Of a stretch of 64,000 nt of DNA, positions 28,087-37,998 are shown in pieces. Origin of the DNA: Dermatophagoides farinae (lineage: Eukaryota > Arthropoda > Arachnida > Sarcoptiformes > Pyroglyphidae); NCBI RefSeq assembly GCF_024713945.1, contig NC_134677.1, forward strand, positions 5,149,001 through 5,213,000, in the 5' to 3' direction. The notes under the pieces were generated by a model that did no database searches, was not told the origin of the DNA, and worked only from the letters and a program-made list of their open reading frames with translations. The translations under genes were made by a program, and so were the position numbers. Position 1 is the first letter of the stretch, and each line of letters begins with the position of its first letter.

Positions 28087-29015
28087 ATGACAATTTTGAT
28101 TATCAAATTTTACGATCATCATCGATCAAATCAACGATTATTGCATCATCATATCATATTCGTAATCTATTTTGCATGGCTGAGTTATACTACCATAACA
28201 AACACTTCATCATCGAATGCATTCATTCTTTCATCATCAACTACATCTAAATCGAATATTGTTCGAAGAAATGTTCCAATTGAAACAAAAACGATAGCTG
28301 TGGAGAAATGTTATTTTCATGCCAATGGTAGAACGGATGGCAAATCAATATTTTATGGACAATGTATGAGCATGAACGGACCTGATGGTTGTTGTCTTGA
28401 AGGCCATTATAAACCCGGTGTCTGTTCAAATTTGGGACATATTTGCTGTACAAATCCTGATCCAGAATGTAATGCTATGTTCACGAATAAAGGTGCTTAA
28501 TTTTCTATCACATCATCTTATTTTAATATGTCGCTTATCTTATTTTAATCTAATAAATTTTTTTGAATTTAAAAACAGGTATAACCAAATCTGCCTTGAG
28601 ACAATATGGTCATCTATTTCGGATGATTAATCAAGATCAAACTAAGAATAATAATGGTCAAAATTTGAATGAAAACAATCACAATGGTCAACAACGAGCA
28701 ATTCGTTCAAATCCTAAACAATTCAAATACATTTACAATACAAATTTTGAAATTGTCGAAATGCCTGCACATATGCAACTGGATGCTGTTACTTTCGTCG
28801 TTGATGCATTAGATCGCTTCAATGGTGATTTCGATGATGCAGCAGATTATCTTTGTCAAATGTTGGATCAAAAATATGAAGAATCAAGTCCATGGTCATG
28901 TACAATTGGCCGTGATTTTGGTTATTCAGTGGATCCATTACCCGGAAAATATATGCTATTCTACATTGGCAATGATGTTCGCGTTATGGCATTCGTTTCG
29001 AAGAACCAAAACTAA
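28087..29015 (+). CDS. secreted protein: Cys-rich module plus dynein-light-chain-like domain
   Basis: Two exons, 28087-28492 and 28579-29015; 280 aa. Residues about 20-36 are hydrophobic (IIFVIYFAWLSY) and look like a signal peptide or anchor; NIVRR near 61 could be a processing site. Residues about 75-127 carry eight Cys in the order C-C-CC-C-CC-C (GCCLEGHYKPGVC, HICCTNPDPEC). After a Gln/Asn-rich linker, residues about 192-280 align by eye with DYNLL-type dynein light chains: MPAHMQLDAVTFVVDAL, DQKYEE..W.C.IGRDFG and YMLFYIGND match the family's M..MQQDSV..A..AL, DKKYNPTWHCIVGRNFG and FIYFYLGQ. A dynein-light-chain fold behind a leader and Cys-rich module is unusual, since family members are cytosolic hubs. 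The donor GTGCTT is weak, but the join restores frame exactly at the domain. Function unknown. Confidence 0.72.
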
Positions 29016-29616
29016 TCAGTCGGCATTTTGATAACCAATAGTTGATGATCGACCATCACTTTCGATATTGTTGACACCTTTTTTCGAAAATTTACTGACA
29101 ATCATTATAACACTAATAATTGTTGTTGTTATTGTCCAGTGGCGCCAATTGTCTGAACATGGTCTTACAGTCTATTGATCAAATTATGGTCACCATCAAG
29201 AGAGAACAAAGGACCGCTGTGACAGACGTGTTTTCTAGTCGAAACAAAACGAAAAAATATGTCCCTTTTTTCTGCTGTTTCCCATCGTAGATATTTTAGT
29301 CTGTCTGCCATAGCGATTTATCACATATTCTCTTTTATCTCATCGTCGTGTCGTTTTTTTATATATATATTGCCTGCACCAATATAGCCATCACCATTGC
29401 AATCGATTTGAGAATCGTACAAGCCGAATGGAAACACAAACACACACACACACAGTAAAAGATAAAGCGATCGAATAAAAATGTAAAAAATTGTTTTTTA
29501 TTCTGTTAATTTTAATTTATTGAAAATTGTCACATCATATCATTTGAATAAATTCTGATGGGATGTTTTTTAAATTAATAGAATATGATTATGACGAATT
29601 TATTCTGGGTGGGGTT
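29016..29616. other. convergent spacer
   Basis: 601 bp between the stops of two convergent genes. Contains an (AC)n tract near 29438-29454 and AT-rich sequence; no gene recognised. Confidence 0.45.
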
Positions 29617-30196
29617 TTATTTCGTGCACACTTCTTTGGGAAATGAACAATGATCTGTAATGAATGTAAAGAGAAAATTTAAAAAAATGATATTTTATTC
29701 AAAAAAAAAAAAAAAAAAAACTCACCATAACCAGCAACACATGGACAAGCATCAACATAAGTATCAGCCTTTACCTGTGCATTAGTACATTTTTCGCCTA
29801 CATTTGCTTTTGGTTGACAGGAACGAAGTTTAGTCTCACGATCCAATTGACAGCAACCGGAACGACAATCACGTGAATAGGTACAGATTTCGCCAAGTTC
29901 ACGATGTGTCTATAAGCATCAAAAATTGATATCAAATTTGTCATCATCAAGACGATACAACTAAATGAGAAACTTACACGTCGAAGACCTTCATCGATTG
30001 GATGCTGCATCATATCATCATCACCCCAATCTTCTAATTCCATCCATCGTTCTTTTGCTTCTTCAAGATCTTTTCCCAATACTTTAAATTCGGGTTTATT
30101 TTGCTGAGCACCGGAATCGGAAATTTCAGCATTGATCATAACGAATGAAGTGGCAAATAGAGCCAATGAAAATCTGTACAAATAATCAGCCATCAT
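29617..30196 (-). CDS. small secreted ten-Cys protein, colipase/prokineticin/Dickkopf-like pattern
   Basis: Three exons: 29978-30196 (ATG at 30196), 29726-29909, 29617-29654; 146 aa, frame kept. A signal peptide (MMADYLYRFSLALFATSFVMINA) precedes an acidic segment (EEAKERWMELEDWGDDDM) and then the Cys-rich domain. The Cys order is C-x5-C-x3-CC-x10-C-x9-C-x14-CPC-x5-C-x5-C (approximate spacings), including GEICTYSRDC, RSGCC, RSCQPK, GEKC, DACPC and DHCSFPKEVC. The CC followed by a CPC is the hallmark I associate with the colipase / Dickkopf C-terminal / prokineticin-astakine (AVIT) fold. The very short last exon supplies the final two Cys, so a single-exon reading would miss them. Predicted extracellular. 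Whether it is an astakine-like cytokine, a lipase cofactor or something else cannot be told from sequence alone. Confidence 0.7.
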
Positions 30197-31004
30197 TTTG
30201 GATGTATGTAATGTAATGAAATAGTGTGCAACAATGAAGAGCTTTAAAGATTATATGATTATGGCACGATAGAAAATTCAATTTTCAAAAATGCTGATCG
30301 TCTAATGTTGGTTATAGATAGAGGTAATGATCAATAATGCTGATTTTTGGGAAATTTTCATTGATTAAATGAATGATTATATTATCAATACATCAAGGAG
30401 TACATTTGAAGGCCAACTAGTAAACATCTGACGAACAACAACGATGACCACCTTTTTCACAAAATAGCAATCGAATTGACGTTTTTTGTGAATGAATTTA
30501 ATTTCATTTATTAAATTATTATTCAAAGTTACGACGCCATATAAAACAACAACAATAACAAGATGCTCGCAAATAGGTCTCTTATTTAGAAAAAATATTG
30601 TGCTTTTTCTCTTCTCATATGTCTTACCATCAATATCATCATCAAGATTTCAGGTATAAAAGCAGTGGTCGATGCTGAAGAAGACACACTATTCAAGTCG
30701 AAACAAACCTTCGTCAAAAACGATGATAGCTGTGAGCAACAGGTTACACTCAGGCATACACTTGATCACGCGATTCAAAAACATTTGAATGATAAAAGAA
30801 ATAAAAATCTCTTGGAATGGATCGACTTTGAAACACTCAATTCATAACGTGCTCATCCTCATTGTCATTAATGATGGAAAACGAAACAACAACAAAACCA
30901 TTGACCATTGTCATTTATTAACATTGAATTTTTATTTCTATTTTAAAAGAAAAATAAAAAAATCACAGCTTAAGAATATATTTATGATAATGAGATTTTT
31001 ATGA
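30197..31004. other. intergenic region, no gene seen
   Basis: 808 bp between two minus-strand genes; must contain the promoter of the ten-Cys gene and the 3' UTR of the TAF1C-like gene. A TATAAAAG stands at 30655-30662 on the plus strand ahead of a 60-codon ORF without recognisable product. Confidence 0.4.
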
Positions 31005-33032
31005 CTAATATTTATTCAATAGAAAATCTTTATGGTCGTCACAGTCATCATCATTATGTTCATCATGAGGTAATAATGATGATGTCGGCTGAGATGCTAA
31101 TAATAAAGATGATGAGCTAGAAACAATTGGAGATGGAGAAGACTCATCAATTATTCCTTGATACCACGGATCAAATAATTTTCGTGTGAATGGGCGACAA
31201 TATTGTCGAACACCATCCTTCGTCGAATCATTTTGCAAATGAAACCAATTTTGTTTGATAAATTCGAAATCGATTTGATCGCCATCACGATAACGAAGTT
31301 TACCATCGATTGCTACGGTTGAGTTTTCAGTAGATAGAATATCATTGAAGCTATCTGTATTGGAAGTAAATAGTTCTAATTCTTCTGATTTAGCTTCTGA
31401 ACGAAGACAGTAGCAAAAATTTATCGGATTTGGAGTGCATGGCAATTTATCATTGCATTTGCGGCAATATTCCTTCATATTTCGACTATTGGCTATTTCA
31501 GAAACTTTCGATTCTTTATTATTCAAATATTCTAAGACTTCGTTCATGTAATCTTTAGTAATCGTATCTAATTCAGAATTCAGATAGATTTTGTTACCAA
31601 CATTGTTTTCGTACATGAAATCTTCAGCCAAATCAGCATCAATATCATTTGAAGATTTTGGCCAAAAATCTTGACAAAATATGTCTCCATTATTCATAAG
31701 AAATGCTGTTGAAAAGCAACTGGAACTTTCTGTCAATGTTTGTGGTAAAAATTGCATACCACGAATAAAATTTTGATTTTCAGAAATGATTGGGAATAGT
31801 TTATTAATTGAAGGCGGACAATCCAAATAGAATGGAACATGTAACATTTTTGGCTGAATGTTATCGGAATTGAGTGTCAGAAGGCATGTTTTGATATGAT
31901 TCGAAGCCATTAACATAAGAGTATCACAGGATTGATTTGATGGTATTTTAATCGCCAACAATCGATTTACCAGTTTATCCGAAATCATGTGTTTGATTTG
32001 AAATAAATTCTTATTTGGATATCTAAGGTCGAAAAAATTGATGTTGAAATCTGATGTGGTAATAAATTGATGAGGGTCGACAGGGTTAACATGGAATGTC
32101 TGAAATAATTCGAATGGTTTGAAAAAGACAAATTCTTTAGAGTTGATTAAGGGTTTTGGTTGTTTTTTTTCGCCGGACATTTTGACTCGAGTATCACCTA
32201 ACCAGATATTCTCGTGTGTACCATATAAATAGAGAAAGGGGTTGAAATTTTTCATATATTCTAAATGAATGAACTGATTACGTGGTTGAAAAATGTCGAC
32301 ATTTATCGTATTCTCCACAACCAGAGTATGTTTTTCAATATCACTACGATAGATTATTGGATTATCGATATAAGTGGTTAAAAATTGTTGATAAAAATCT
32401 GGGCTTCGATCCCATGTGTTTAAAAGCGAATCATGTGAAGGAAAAAAATGAAGTGAATTGAAGCGGTTGGTAATAGGGCTTAATCTATCTTTGATTCCAT
32501 AAGATGATTCGTATTTAAATATGGCAAAGGATTTTCGAGAGTAAGTTAGAAGCTCGATCTGGTCGCTTTTTTCATAAAGCCGTAAACCTAAGATATAATC
32601 GTTGGTTAGTTTTTTGGTACAAACATCATCAATATCATATACAAAAGGATTGACGGAAGAGGATTGTTCGGCTGTAAATCGATGACCTCCATTGTTTGTG
32701 TTGTCGGACTGTTTAAGGTTGAGCACATTAATTTGGCCATGCTTGGATGAAAATAAAATTTTTCTTTTTGGACAGAATGCTAGACAATTATGAGCAGAAA
32801 ATTTTGCATGGCTATGATCATCATTATTGATAAAAAATGGCAATGTCGGTCGATCGATTCGATATGGGAGTCGTTGGTATTGTTTGTAATATATATCATC
32901 GTAAGTGCCGATTCCACCGAGTTCAATATTCAAATTCGGATCGATTCTATTATCATTAGAAATTCGAAGATTTTGACTACTCAATGAATGCCATACCGGA
33001 ACCAGATACGGAAAACGATTACACCAATCCAT
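31005..33032 (-). CDS. TAF1C-like protein (RNA polymerase I SL1/TIF-IB subunit) - tentative
   Basis: Uninterrupted 675-aa ORF. Long beta-propeller-like central region with repeated hydrophobic-strand units and short WD-like turns (HVNPVDPHQFITTSDFNINFFDLRYP, FLYLYGTHENIWLGDTRV), followed by a segment resembling the human TAF1C order (...LLLARLLPP, GQLQLLHL, LPSRIDSLPAFP, SAAGDVFYQQL versus RLLAIKI, HIKTCLLTL, DCPPSINKLFPI, NNGDIFCQDFW). Near the C-terminus are Cys pairs (CRKCNDKLPC, CYC) and then an acidic/Ser-rich tail. TAF1C helps place TBP at rDNA promoters. The assignment is pattern-level and could instead be another divergent propeller protein. It starts 186 bp from the POLR2K start, head-to-head, suggesting a shared promoter with another transcription gene. 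Confidence 0.5.
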   Translation of the reverse strand: MDWCNRFPYLVPVWHSLSSQNLRISNDNRIDPNLNIELGGIGTYDDIYYKQYQRLPYRIDRPTLPFFINNDDHSHAKFSAHNCLAFCPKRKILFSSKHGQINVLNLKQSDNTNNGGHRFTAEQSSSVNPFVYDIDDVCTKKLTNDYILGLRLYEKSDQIELLTYSRKSFAIFKYESSYGIKDRLSPITNRFNSLHFFPSHDSLLNTWDRSPDFYQQFLTTYIDNPIIYRSDIEKHTLVVENTINVDIFQPRNQFIHLEYMKNFNPFLYLYGTHENIWLGDTRVKMSGEKKQPKPLINSKEFVFFKPFELFQTFHVNPVDPHQFITTSDFNINFFDLRYPNKNLFQIKHMISDKLVNRLLAIKIPSNQSCDTLMLMASNHIKTCLLTLNSDNIQPKMLHVPFYLDCPPSINKLFPIISENQNFIRGMQFLPQTLTESSSCFSTAFLMNNGDIFCQDFWPKSSNDIDADLAEDFMYENNVGNKIYLNSELDTITKDYMNEVLEYLNNKESKVSEIANSRNMKEYCRKCNDKLPCTPNPINFCYCLRSEAKSEELELFTSNTDSFNDILSTENSTVAIDGKLRYRDGDQIDFEFIKQNWFHLQNDSTKDGVRQYCRPFTRKLFDPWYQGIIDESSPSPIVSSSSSLLLASQPTSSLLPHDEHNDDDCDDHKDFLLNKY

Positions 33033-33217
33033 ATTTTAATTCGGATAATGATTATTCGATTCCATTTAATTTGAAACACGTGATTAATCATCTCATTTAT
33101 GAACAGTGTGTTGAGTATTTTTCTATCATTCAATTCTCACGTTTTTCATCATTGAATGAAAAAAAAATTTCCATTTGCACTTGATCTAAAATAATACGCT
33201 TACACAACATAATAATC
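33033..33217. promoter_or_regulatory. putative bidirectional promoter, TAF1C-like / POLR2K
   Basis: Only 185 bp separate two divergent start codons, so both core promoters and 5' UTRs must share this space. It contains CACGTG at 33078-33083 (an E-box-type palindrome, exact in sequence); its use is inferred. Confidence 0.45.
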
Positions 33218-33458
33218 ATGGACAACAAAGATAACAAGCCGAAAAATCCTTTAAAAGTACAACCGATGATTTACATCTGTGCCGAATGTCATGCCGATAA
33301 TGAAATTCGTCTCAAAGATCCTATTCGTTGTCGTGAATGTGGCTATCGAATCATGTACAAAAAACGTACTAAACGATGTAAGATAGAGGTTTTTTAATTT
33401 TAAAATTGAATTTATTTATTTTATTTTAATTTCAGTGATTGTATTTGATGCCCGATGA
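33218..33458 (+). CDS. POLR2K: RPABC4 / POLR2K (Rpb12), shared subunit of RNA polymerases I, II and III
   Basis: Two exons, 33218-33377 and 33436-33458, giving 60 aa. The zinc-ribbon CAEC...CREC is intact, with the near-invariant [19 protein letters not shown] and end VFDAR. The second exon is only 23 bp but supplies the conserved terminus LIVFDAR. Length matches the human 58-residue protein. Too short for a simple ORF scan. Nuclear; structural Zn-binding subunit bridging other core subunits. The gene start lies 185 bp from the divergent TAF1C-like gene. Confidence 0.97.
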
Positions 33459-33599
33459 AGTCACATGTGGAGCGAACAAATTTTTATTAATCATTTTTCA
33501 TCAATTTATAATTGCCATCTCATCAATTTTTATTTAATGCCCATTCAGTTTTCCGATATAATAAAAATAAATAAATTACATTATACATTATTATAATTT

Positions 33600-34028
33600 C
33601 TAGTATCGATATTTAGTAGAATAATCTTTTGGTGAAATAACCAGACCACGACCTTTTCGTGCACCACGATAAATTGTTTCAACAATATCAATCATTTCTT
33701 GCTTATCCTCTAATGCCCAATTGATTTTATTATTATTACCAGTGCCCAAATCGATCATAATGTGTTTGTTTCGGAAGAAAAACATGACCGTACATGGATC
33801 ATATAATTCGTACATTTTATTAAAATCTGGTACTTCAGTTATGTCGACCAAATAGATGACGGCAAAATTTTTTACCTTTTCAGCAATACCATAAAGAATT
33901 TCATCCATTTTCATACAGGTCGGATCCCAATCATGTCCAAAACGAATGATTACGACACGATCCTCTTCGGATAAAATTGCCTGGTCAACTTGCCATCCAT
34001 TGTGTAAATGTTGTAACATGTAAGACAT
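33600..34028 (-). CDS. TXNL4A: TXNL4A / Dim1 (U5 snRNP 15-kDa protein)
   Basis: Single-exon 142-aa thioredoxin-fold spliceosome component of the U4/U6.U5 tri-snRNP, the exact family length. Nearly identical by eye to the animal protein over its length: MSYMLQHLHNGWQVDQAIL, HDWDPTCMKMDE, DITEVPDFNKMYELYDP, GTGNNNKINWA and the end SPKDYSTKYRY. Tail-to-tail with POLR2K, 141 bp apart, and head-to-head with the next gene. No oddities. Confidence 0.97.
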   Translation of the reverse strand: MSYMLQHLHNGWQVDQAILSEEDRVVIIRFGHDWDPTCMKMDEILYGIAEKVKNFAVIYLVDITEVPDFNKMYELYDPCTVMFFFRNKHIMIDLGTGNNNKINWALEDKQEMIDIVETIYRGARKGRGLVISPKDYSTKYRY

Positions 34029-34310
34029 TTTGAGTATTTAATAATCTTTGCTTATTGAACACTGGAATGAATCAGAATACAAATATTAAATTATACTTTG
34101 AAAGGTGAGAAAAATTTACTTTTGATTGCAAATCTATTAATTCGTAATGAATCAAATTCGTGTATAATAATAAAATAAAAATAAGACTGCTTTTTTGAGT
34201 TTATAGTTGTAAAAATAATAAATGAATAAAATAAACATTGACTCAAGTCCATCAATCATCAACGCTATCGATACAATCGATATTGAAAAAGCAGCGGGTT
34301 TTCATAATCA
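34029..34310. promoter_or_regulatory. putative bidirectional promoter, TXNL4A / TRMT10C-like
   Basis: 282 bp between divergent start codons. AT-rich, no clear TATA pair; the assignment follows from geometry alone. Confidence 0.4.
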
Positions 34311-35552
34311 ATGAATGTTGCACGACATACAAAAATGTATCGACAAAGAACTTGGAATTATTTCTATTCTTATTTTTCAAGGAGATGTTCGACATTAGAA
34401 CAACTGAAAGATCATTCCATTCTTGACCGATTAACGAAATCAAGCGAAGATGTTGCTTCTTTTATCCGTTTCAATCGGATTATTCAGCCGATTGACATTG
34501 AACGTTTTCGTGAACTTGTTGCTGATTCAAAAGAAACGGAATTAAAAATTCGGCTAATATGCTGTGAATATGAATATCTTTGCCGTTTAAACTCTCGTAC
34601 ACCTTCAAAAATATCAATTGAAAATATGAAAATTATGCTTAACATGAAATCTTCAGAACAACGTCAAATTTTATTGGTCAAATCTTATTTTCGGGAAACG
34701 GTGAAAATGCGTTCCAAAGCTAAAAAATTGATCAGAAGAAAATTAAAGGAACAACAATCTACGTCCGAATTATCAACCGATCTAACAGGAATTTTCGATT
34801 CCTCACATAATGACGCCCAAATTCGTTATGGCTTGTGGAAAAATTGTCTGTTCAGTCGATTTACCAAAAGTCCCCGATTGATATTACAATCTGGAATAAA
34901 TTCACAACTATGGGGTCCAACATTAGCCTTTGATTGGCACCTACCCGAACAAGTTCTAATAGAAAACAATAGCGAAAAAAAGTTTATTGCAAATCGAGAA
35001 CAAAACATCAAAAAGTTAGCTGATTCAATATTCACTATCTGCAACCATAATCTTAAATCCTTCCAATCATCCTTTAACGTGGTACATTTGAATTTGACCA
35101 AAGATCTACCAATACGAATTCTTCCATATCTTCAGAAATCGTTAGAACAATCATTATTAGATCGTACATTTTTCAATTATAACCACAATTCTTATCAAAC
35201 ATTTTTCGGTGATAAAATAGTCTTCTATATCGATCCTTATGCATCAAAAATTTTGACGAACGAAGATTTAAAGATACAACAAGATTTGATTTTTATATTT
35301 AATCCTTACTCAGAACTAAAGGGTTTGAAATTGAAATTTATTGAAAATATGTTCGAATATAAGAAAAATGAATCGAATGGTGATGATAGGATACGATTTC
35401 GGCGATTGCCCTTACACGATCTGGTTGTAGCTCCAAAACAAAGATATTTAATTCTATCATTTTATATTGAATGCTTAAGACAAGTTATTTTCGATCAGAT
35501 CGATTGGATTGAAGCTTTGTACAAAAATGTTCCGAAGAAATATTACAAATAA
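34311..35552 (+). CDS. TRMT10C: TRMT10C-like / mitochondrial RNase P protein 1 homologue
   Basis: Intronless 413-aa ORF. The N-terminus is basic, rich in Arg/Tyr/Ser and lacks acids for about 28 residues (MNVARHTKMYRQRTWNYF), as in a mitochondrial targeting sequence. A basic helical segment follows (about 125-150, KMRSKAKKLIRRKLKEQQ), then the SPOUT methyltransferase-like region: FGDKIVFYIDPYASKIL, LIFIFNPYSELKGLKLKF, and the C-terminal RFRRLPLHDLVVAP...LILSFYIECLRQVIFDQIDWIEAL, which parallels the TRM10 family's RLPI...L.I..V..IL..L....DW..A. In animals this protein gives m1R9 tRNA methylation and is a subunit of the protein-only mitochondrial RNase P. The call rests on order of motifs and the presequence; a nuclear TRMT10A type is less likely given the leader. 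Confidence 0.72.
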   Translation: MNVARHTKMYRQRTWNYFYSYFSRRCSTLEQLKDHSILDRLTKSSEDVASFIRFNRIIQPIDIERFRELVADSKETELKIRLICCEYEYLCRLNSRTPSKISIENMKIMLNMKSSEQRQILLVKSYFRETVKMRSKAKKLIRRKLKEQQSTSELSTDLTGIFDSSHNDAQIRYGLWKNCLFSRFTKSPRLILQSGINSQLWGPTLAFDWHLPEQVLIENNSEKKFIANREQNIKKLADSIFTICNHNLKSFQSSFNVVHLNLTKDLPIRILPYLQKSLEQSLLDRTFFNYNHNSYQTFFGDKIVFYIDPYASKILTNEDLKIQQDLIFIFNPYSELKGLKLKFIENMFEYKKNESNGDDRIRFRRLPLHDLVVAPKQRYLILSFYIECLRQVIFDQIDWIEALYKNVPKKYYK

Positions 35553-35577
35553 GAAAATTTTCCTAAAAAAGCTGAGA

Positions 35578-37475
35578 CTAATTTTGATAAAAAACATCAA
35601 GGCTAAGCTTCCCTTCATTTTCTACCAGATATATGACATCAGCTAATGTTTGTTCAATTTGTGTATCAAAAACGGCATCACTCATTGGACGATATGATTG
35701 CCCGAATTCAGCATCATCATCTGGTGGACATTGAAAATGTGGACCGAAATTAAAATTCAGTGAAATATTTTTGAACAAACTAGCTGCTGGATAGTAAAGG
35801 CCACTGTATATATTGTTGTATGCGATACCGATTTTCTGCCCATTTCGAAAGTAGACAATTTTAGCTGCTTCCAATGATTTCAATTTAGCTACAGCTTCAC
35901 GAATTGGTTCGTCTTTTTCTTGAAAATATAGGAACGATTTAAATTTAAATAAAGGTTTATCCTTATATGTTTTTGGCAATATGCTGGTAGCGCTGATCAA
36001 ATCTTTCGGCTGCGGTAAATGAATTAAACAACCGAGTACATCTCCTACACCATATCCACCTTCCATATAATGTTTACCAATACTTTCATGAAATTTTGTA
36101 CCCTTTAATGATCGACAAGAATAGCCAAACTTATCATACCCGATAGGTGTGAACAACTGTGCCAATTCTTGTGCCCAGCCTATCCGACATGCACTATCTT
36201 CGGACTTATCGATAATTCGTGCCTCATAATACCAAGTACCATGTGATACACCATAAGTCGCCCGTATGGAACTATAGCCTTTTTCGCCCGTCACAGTTTT
36301 ACGATCTTCAGATATTTTTAAATAATGAGCACGATCATTCATTGATAGCAAAATATTTTCTGGCATCAACTTTCGACACAAAAAACCTGGTATTTGCTTG
36401 CCAGCAAATTCGTGCCTTTCATCAAATTCTTTTCGTGAAGGTGCATTATCGTCTGGTTCAGCCAATATGTAACGAAACCCTTCTTTGTTGAAAAGAAATT
36501 CCGATGGAAATCCACTGGCTGGTAATTTCGGTATGGATAGTTCAGATTTTTGTCGTTTATTTGTTGGTATCATTTCATTTCCAACTTCCAATTGACCGGT
36601 TCGTTTTTTCATACCACGCAATGAACGTGAACTTATATTGGCGTTGGCATTTTGTCCACCATTAAGTTCCTTGAGATTTTTTAGGTTTTCATAGTTTGGA
36701 GCAATACGGCTAAGATCACGATCGCGAAGTGTGACATGTAAATTGTTCAGATCATCATTACATACGAATGTATCGCTATCTTTTTGCATTGTTTTTGCGA
36801 CTGAGGAATGCCAAGTATTTTTCTGCGGCTTCGGTTTATTGGCCAGAATATTCCAATTAACATCAATGAACGGGATAATTTCTTTGTCTTTGGAAAATGC
36901 TATCTGTTCTTCAGACGAATGGACATGTATTAGATTGGCTATTGCGGTCTGACAAATTTGAGAGAAATCTGAAATAAAGATGATCATTCGGTTATTAAAA
37001 TGATTATTACTCATAATTTTCACTACTTACTTGTTGGGGTTCGTTTAAATGATTCTAAACTGTTTGGTGAACATTTTCTACAGAAAAATACATAAGTAGT
37101 TAGAAATGGGATCAACCGATGCGCCAATCCAGGATTGACACAACGTTCATGGAACCATTTCATGCATTTAGCACAAAGTAATTCTACTTTGCCTGGATTA
37201 CGATCTTGGCCACAATAACAATTTTTTGGTTGCAAATAAAACATTTTATTGTTGCCATTGTTGATAGAATTCTCATCCATACCGCATCTATACAATTAGC
37301 GTAATGACATCAAAATTTTGTATCAATCAAACATGAAAACTTACTTGTCATTCGATTCACTAGAAACTAGATTACTATCTTCATTATGAAAGCCAACATA
37401 ACAATCATCAAATTTCATTAAATTAGATGCATCATTACTACTTTGGTCATTTATAGCATCCATTGTGGTCAACAT
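35578..37475 (-). CDS. ASH2L: ASH2 (ASH2L) subunit of SET1/MLL histone H3K4 methyltransferase complexes
   Basis: Three exons: 37345-37475 (ATG 37475), 37031-37287, 35578-36968; 592 aa in frame. Residues about 60-115 form the atypical PHD-like Cys module (NCYCGQDRNPG, LLCAKCMKWFHERC, FFCRKC). The next part matches the winged-helix region (TAIANLI, DKEIIPFIDVNWNIL). The long last exon carries the SPRY domain that binds RbBP5/DPY30 partners (LKISEDRKTVTGEKGYSSIRATYGVSHGTWYYEA, RIGWAQELAQLFTPIGYDKFGYSCRS, EGGYGVGDVLGC), ending with the DPY30-binding-type C-terminus. Nuclear. Tail-to-tail with the TRMT10C-like gene, just 25 bp between stop codons. Confidence 0.95.
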
Positions 37476-37614
37476 GATCCAAAAATGAATGATTTTCAAC
37501 AAAATTGAAAAAACTATAGTACCAAAGATTCATGAAACAATGATCATGATTTTTCTACAGCTGTTGCCACAGCGTGTACCGTACATACACAGAGAATAAA
37601 GTTTGCGGTGTACA

Positions 37615-37721
37615 CTGCAGGGTTTCAAAAAATTCAATTTTGCTGTTTACCCTGCAATGAAGGGACCGTTCATATACAATGTAACTTAAACTGCAAATTT
37701 GAATTTTTTGAAACCCTGCAG
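37615..37721. repeat. near-perfect hairpin, 34-nt arms
   Basis: The arm at 37615-37648 (starting CTGCAGGGTTTCAAAAAATT) is matched by its reverse complement at 37688-37721 with 32 of 34 positions paired and a 39-nt loop. Both arms begin at a PstI-type CTGCAG. It could be a small foldback/MITE or a fold in RNA; it lies about 140 bp upstream of the ASH2 start codon. Confidence 0.8.
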
Positions 37722-37998
37722 TTTGCCCCCCCAATCACTTCATTAATTTTACCCCCATATTAGGATTAAAAAATTTTATTCAAATTAATATTAAATTAAT
37801 AAAGCAATGACAATAATTAAACAACCAAATTATACATGATCCAATTTTTGTCTGGTCCATAGTGATCCATTTATAAATCAACCAATGACCATGAGCATAT
37901 GTCCGTCAATCCAATCTTTATGATCCAAGACTAGTTGTCGATCTTAAATAAAGAAATTCGTTAGTTATTTCAATCATTTCAATCAAGAATCGCATACC

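Noticed and set aside
29143-29150. TGGCGCC, which can resemble a primer-binding site of an LTR element
   Set aside because: Single short match with no flanking repeats or coding parts; expected by chance.
30655-30847. TATAAAAG followed by a 60-codon ORF, as a possible small gene
   Set aside because: The ORF starts directly next to the TATA-like box, leaving no room for a normal transcription start, and its product shows no motif.
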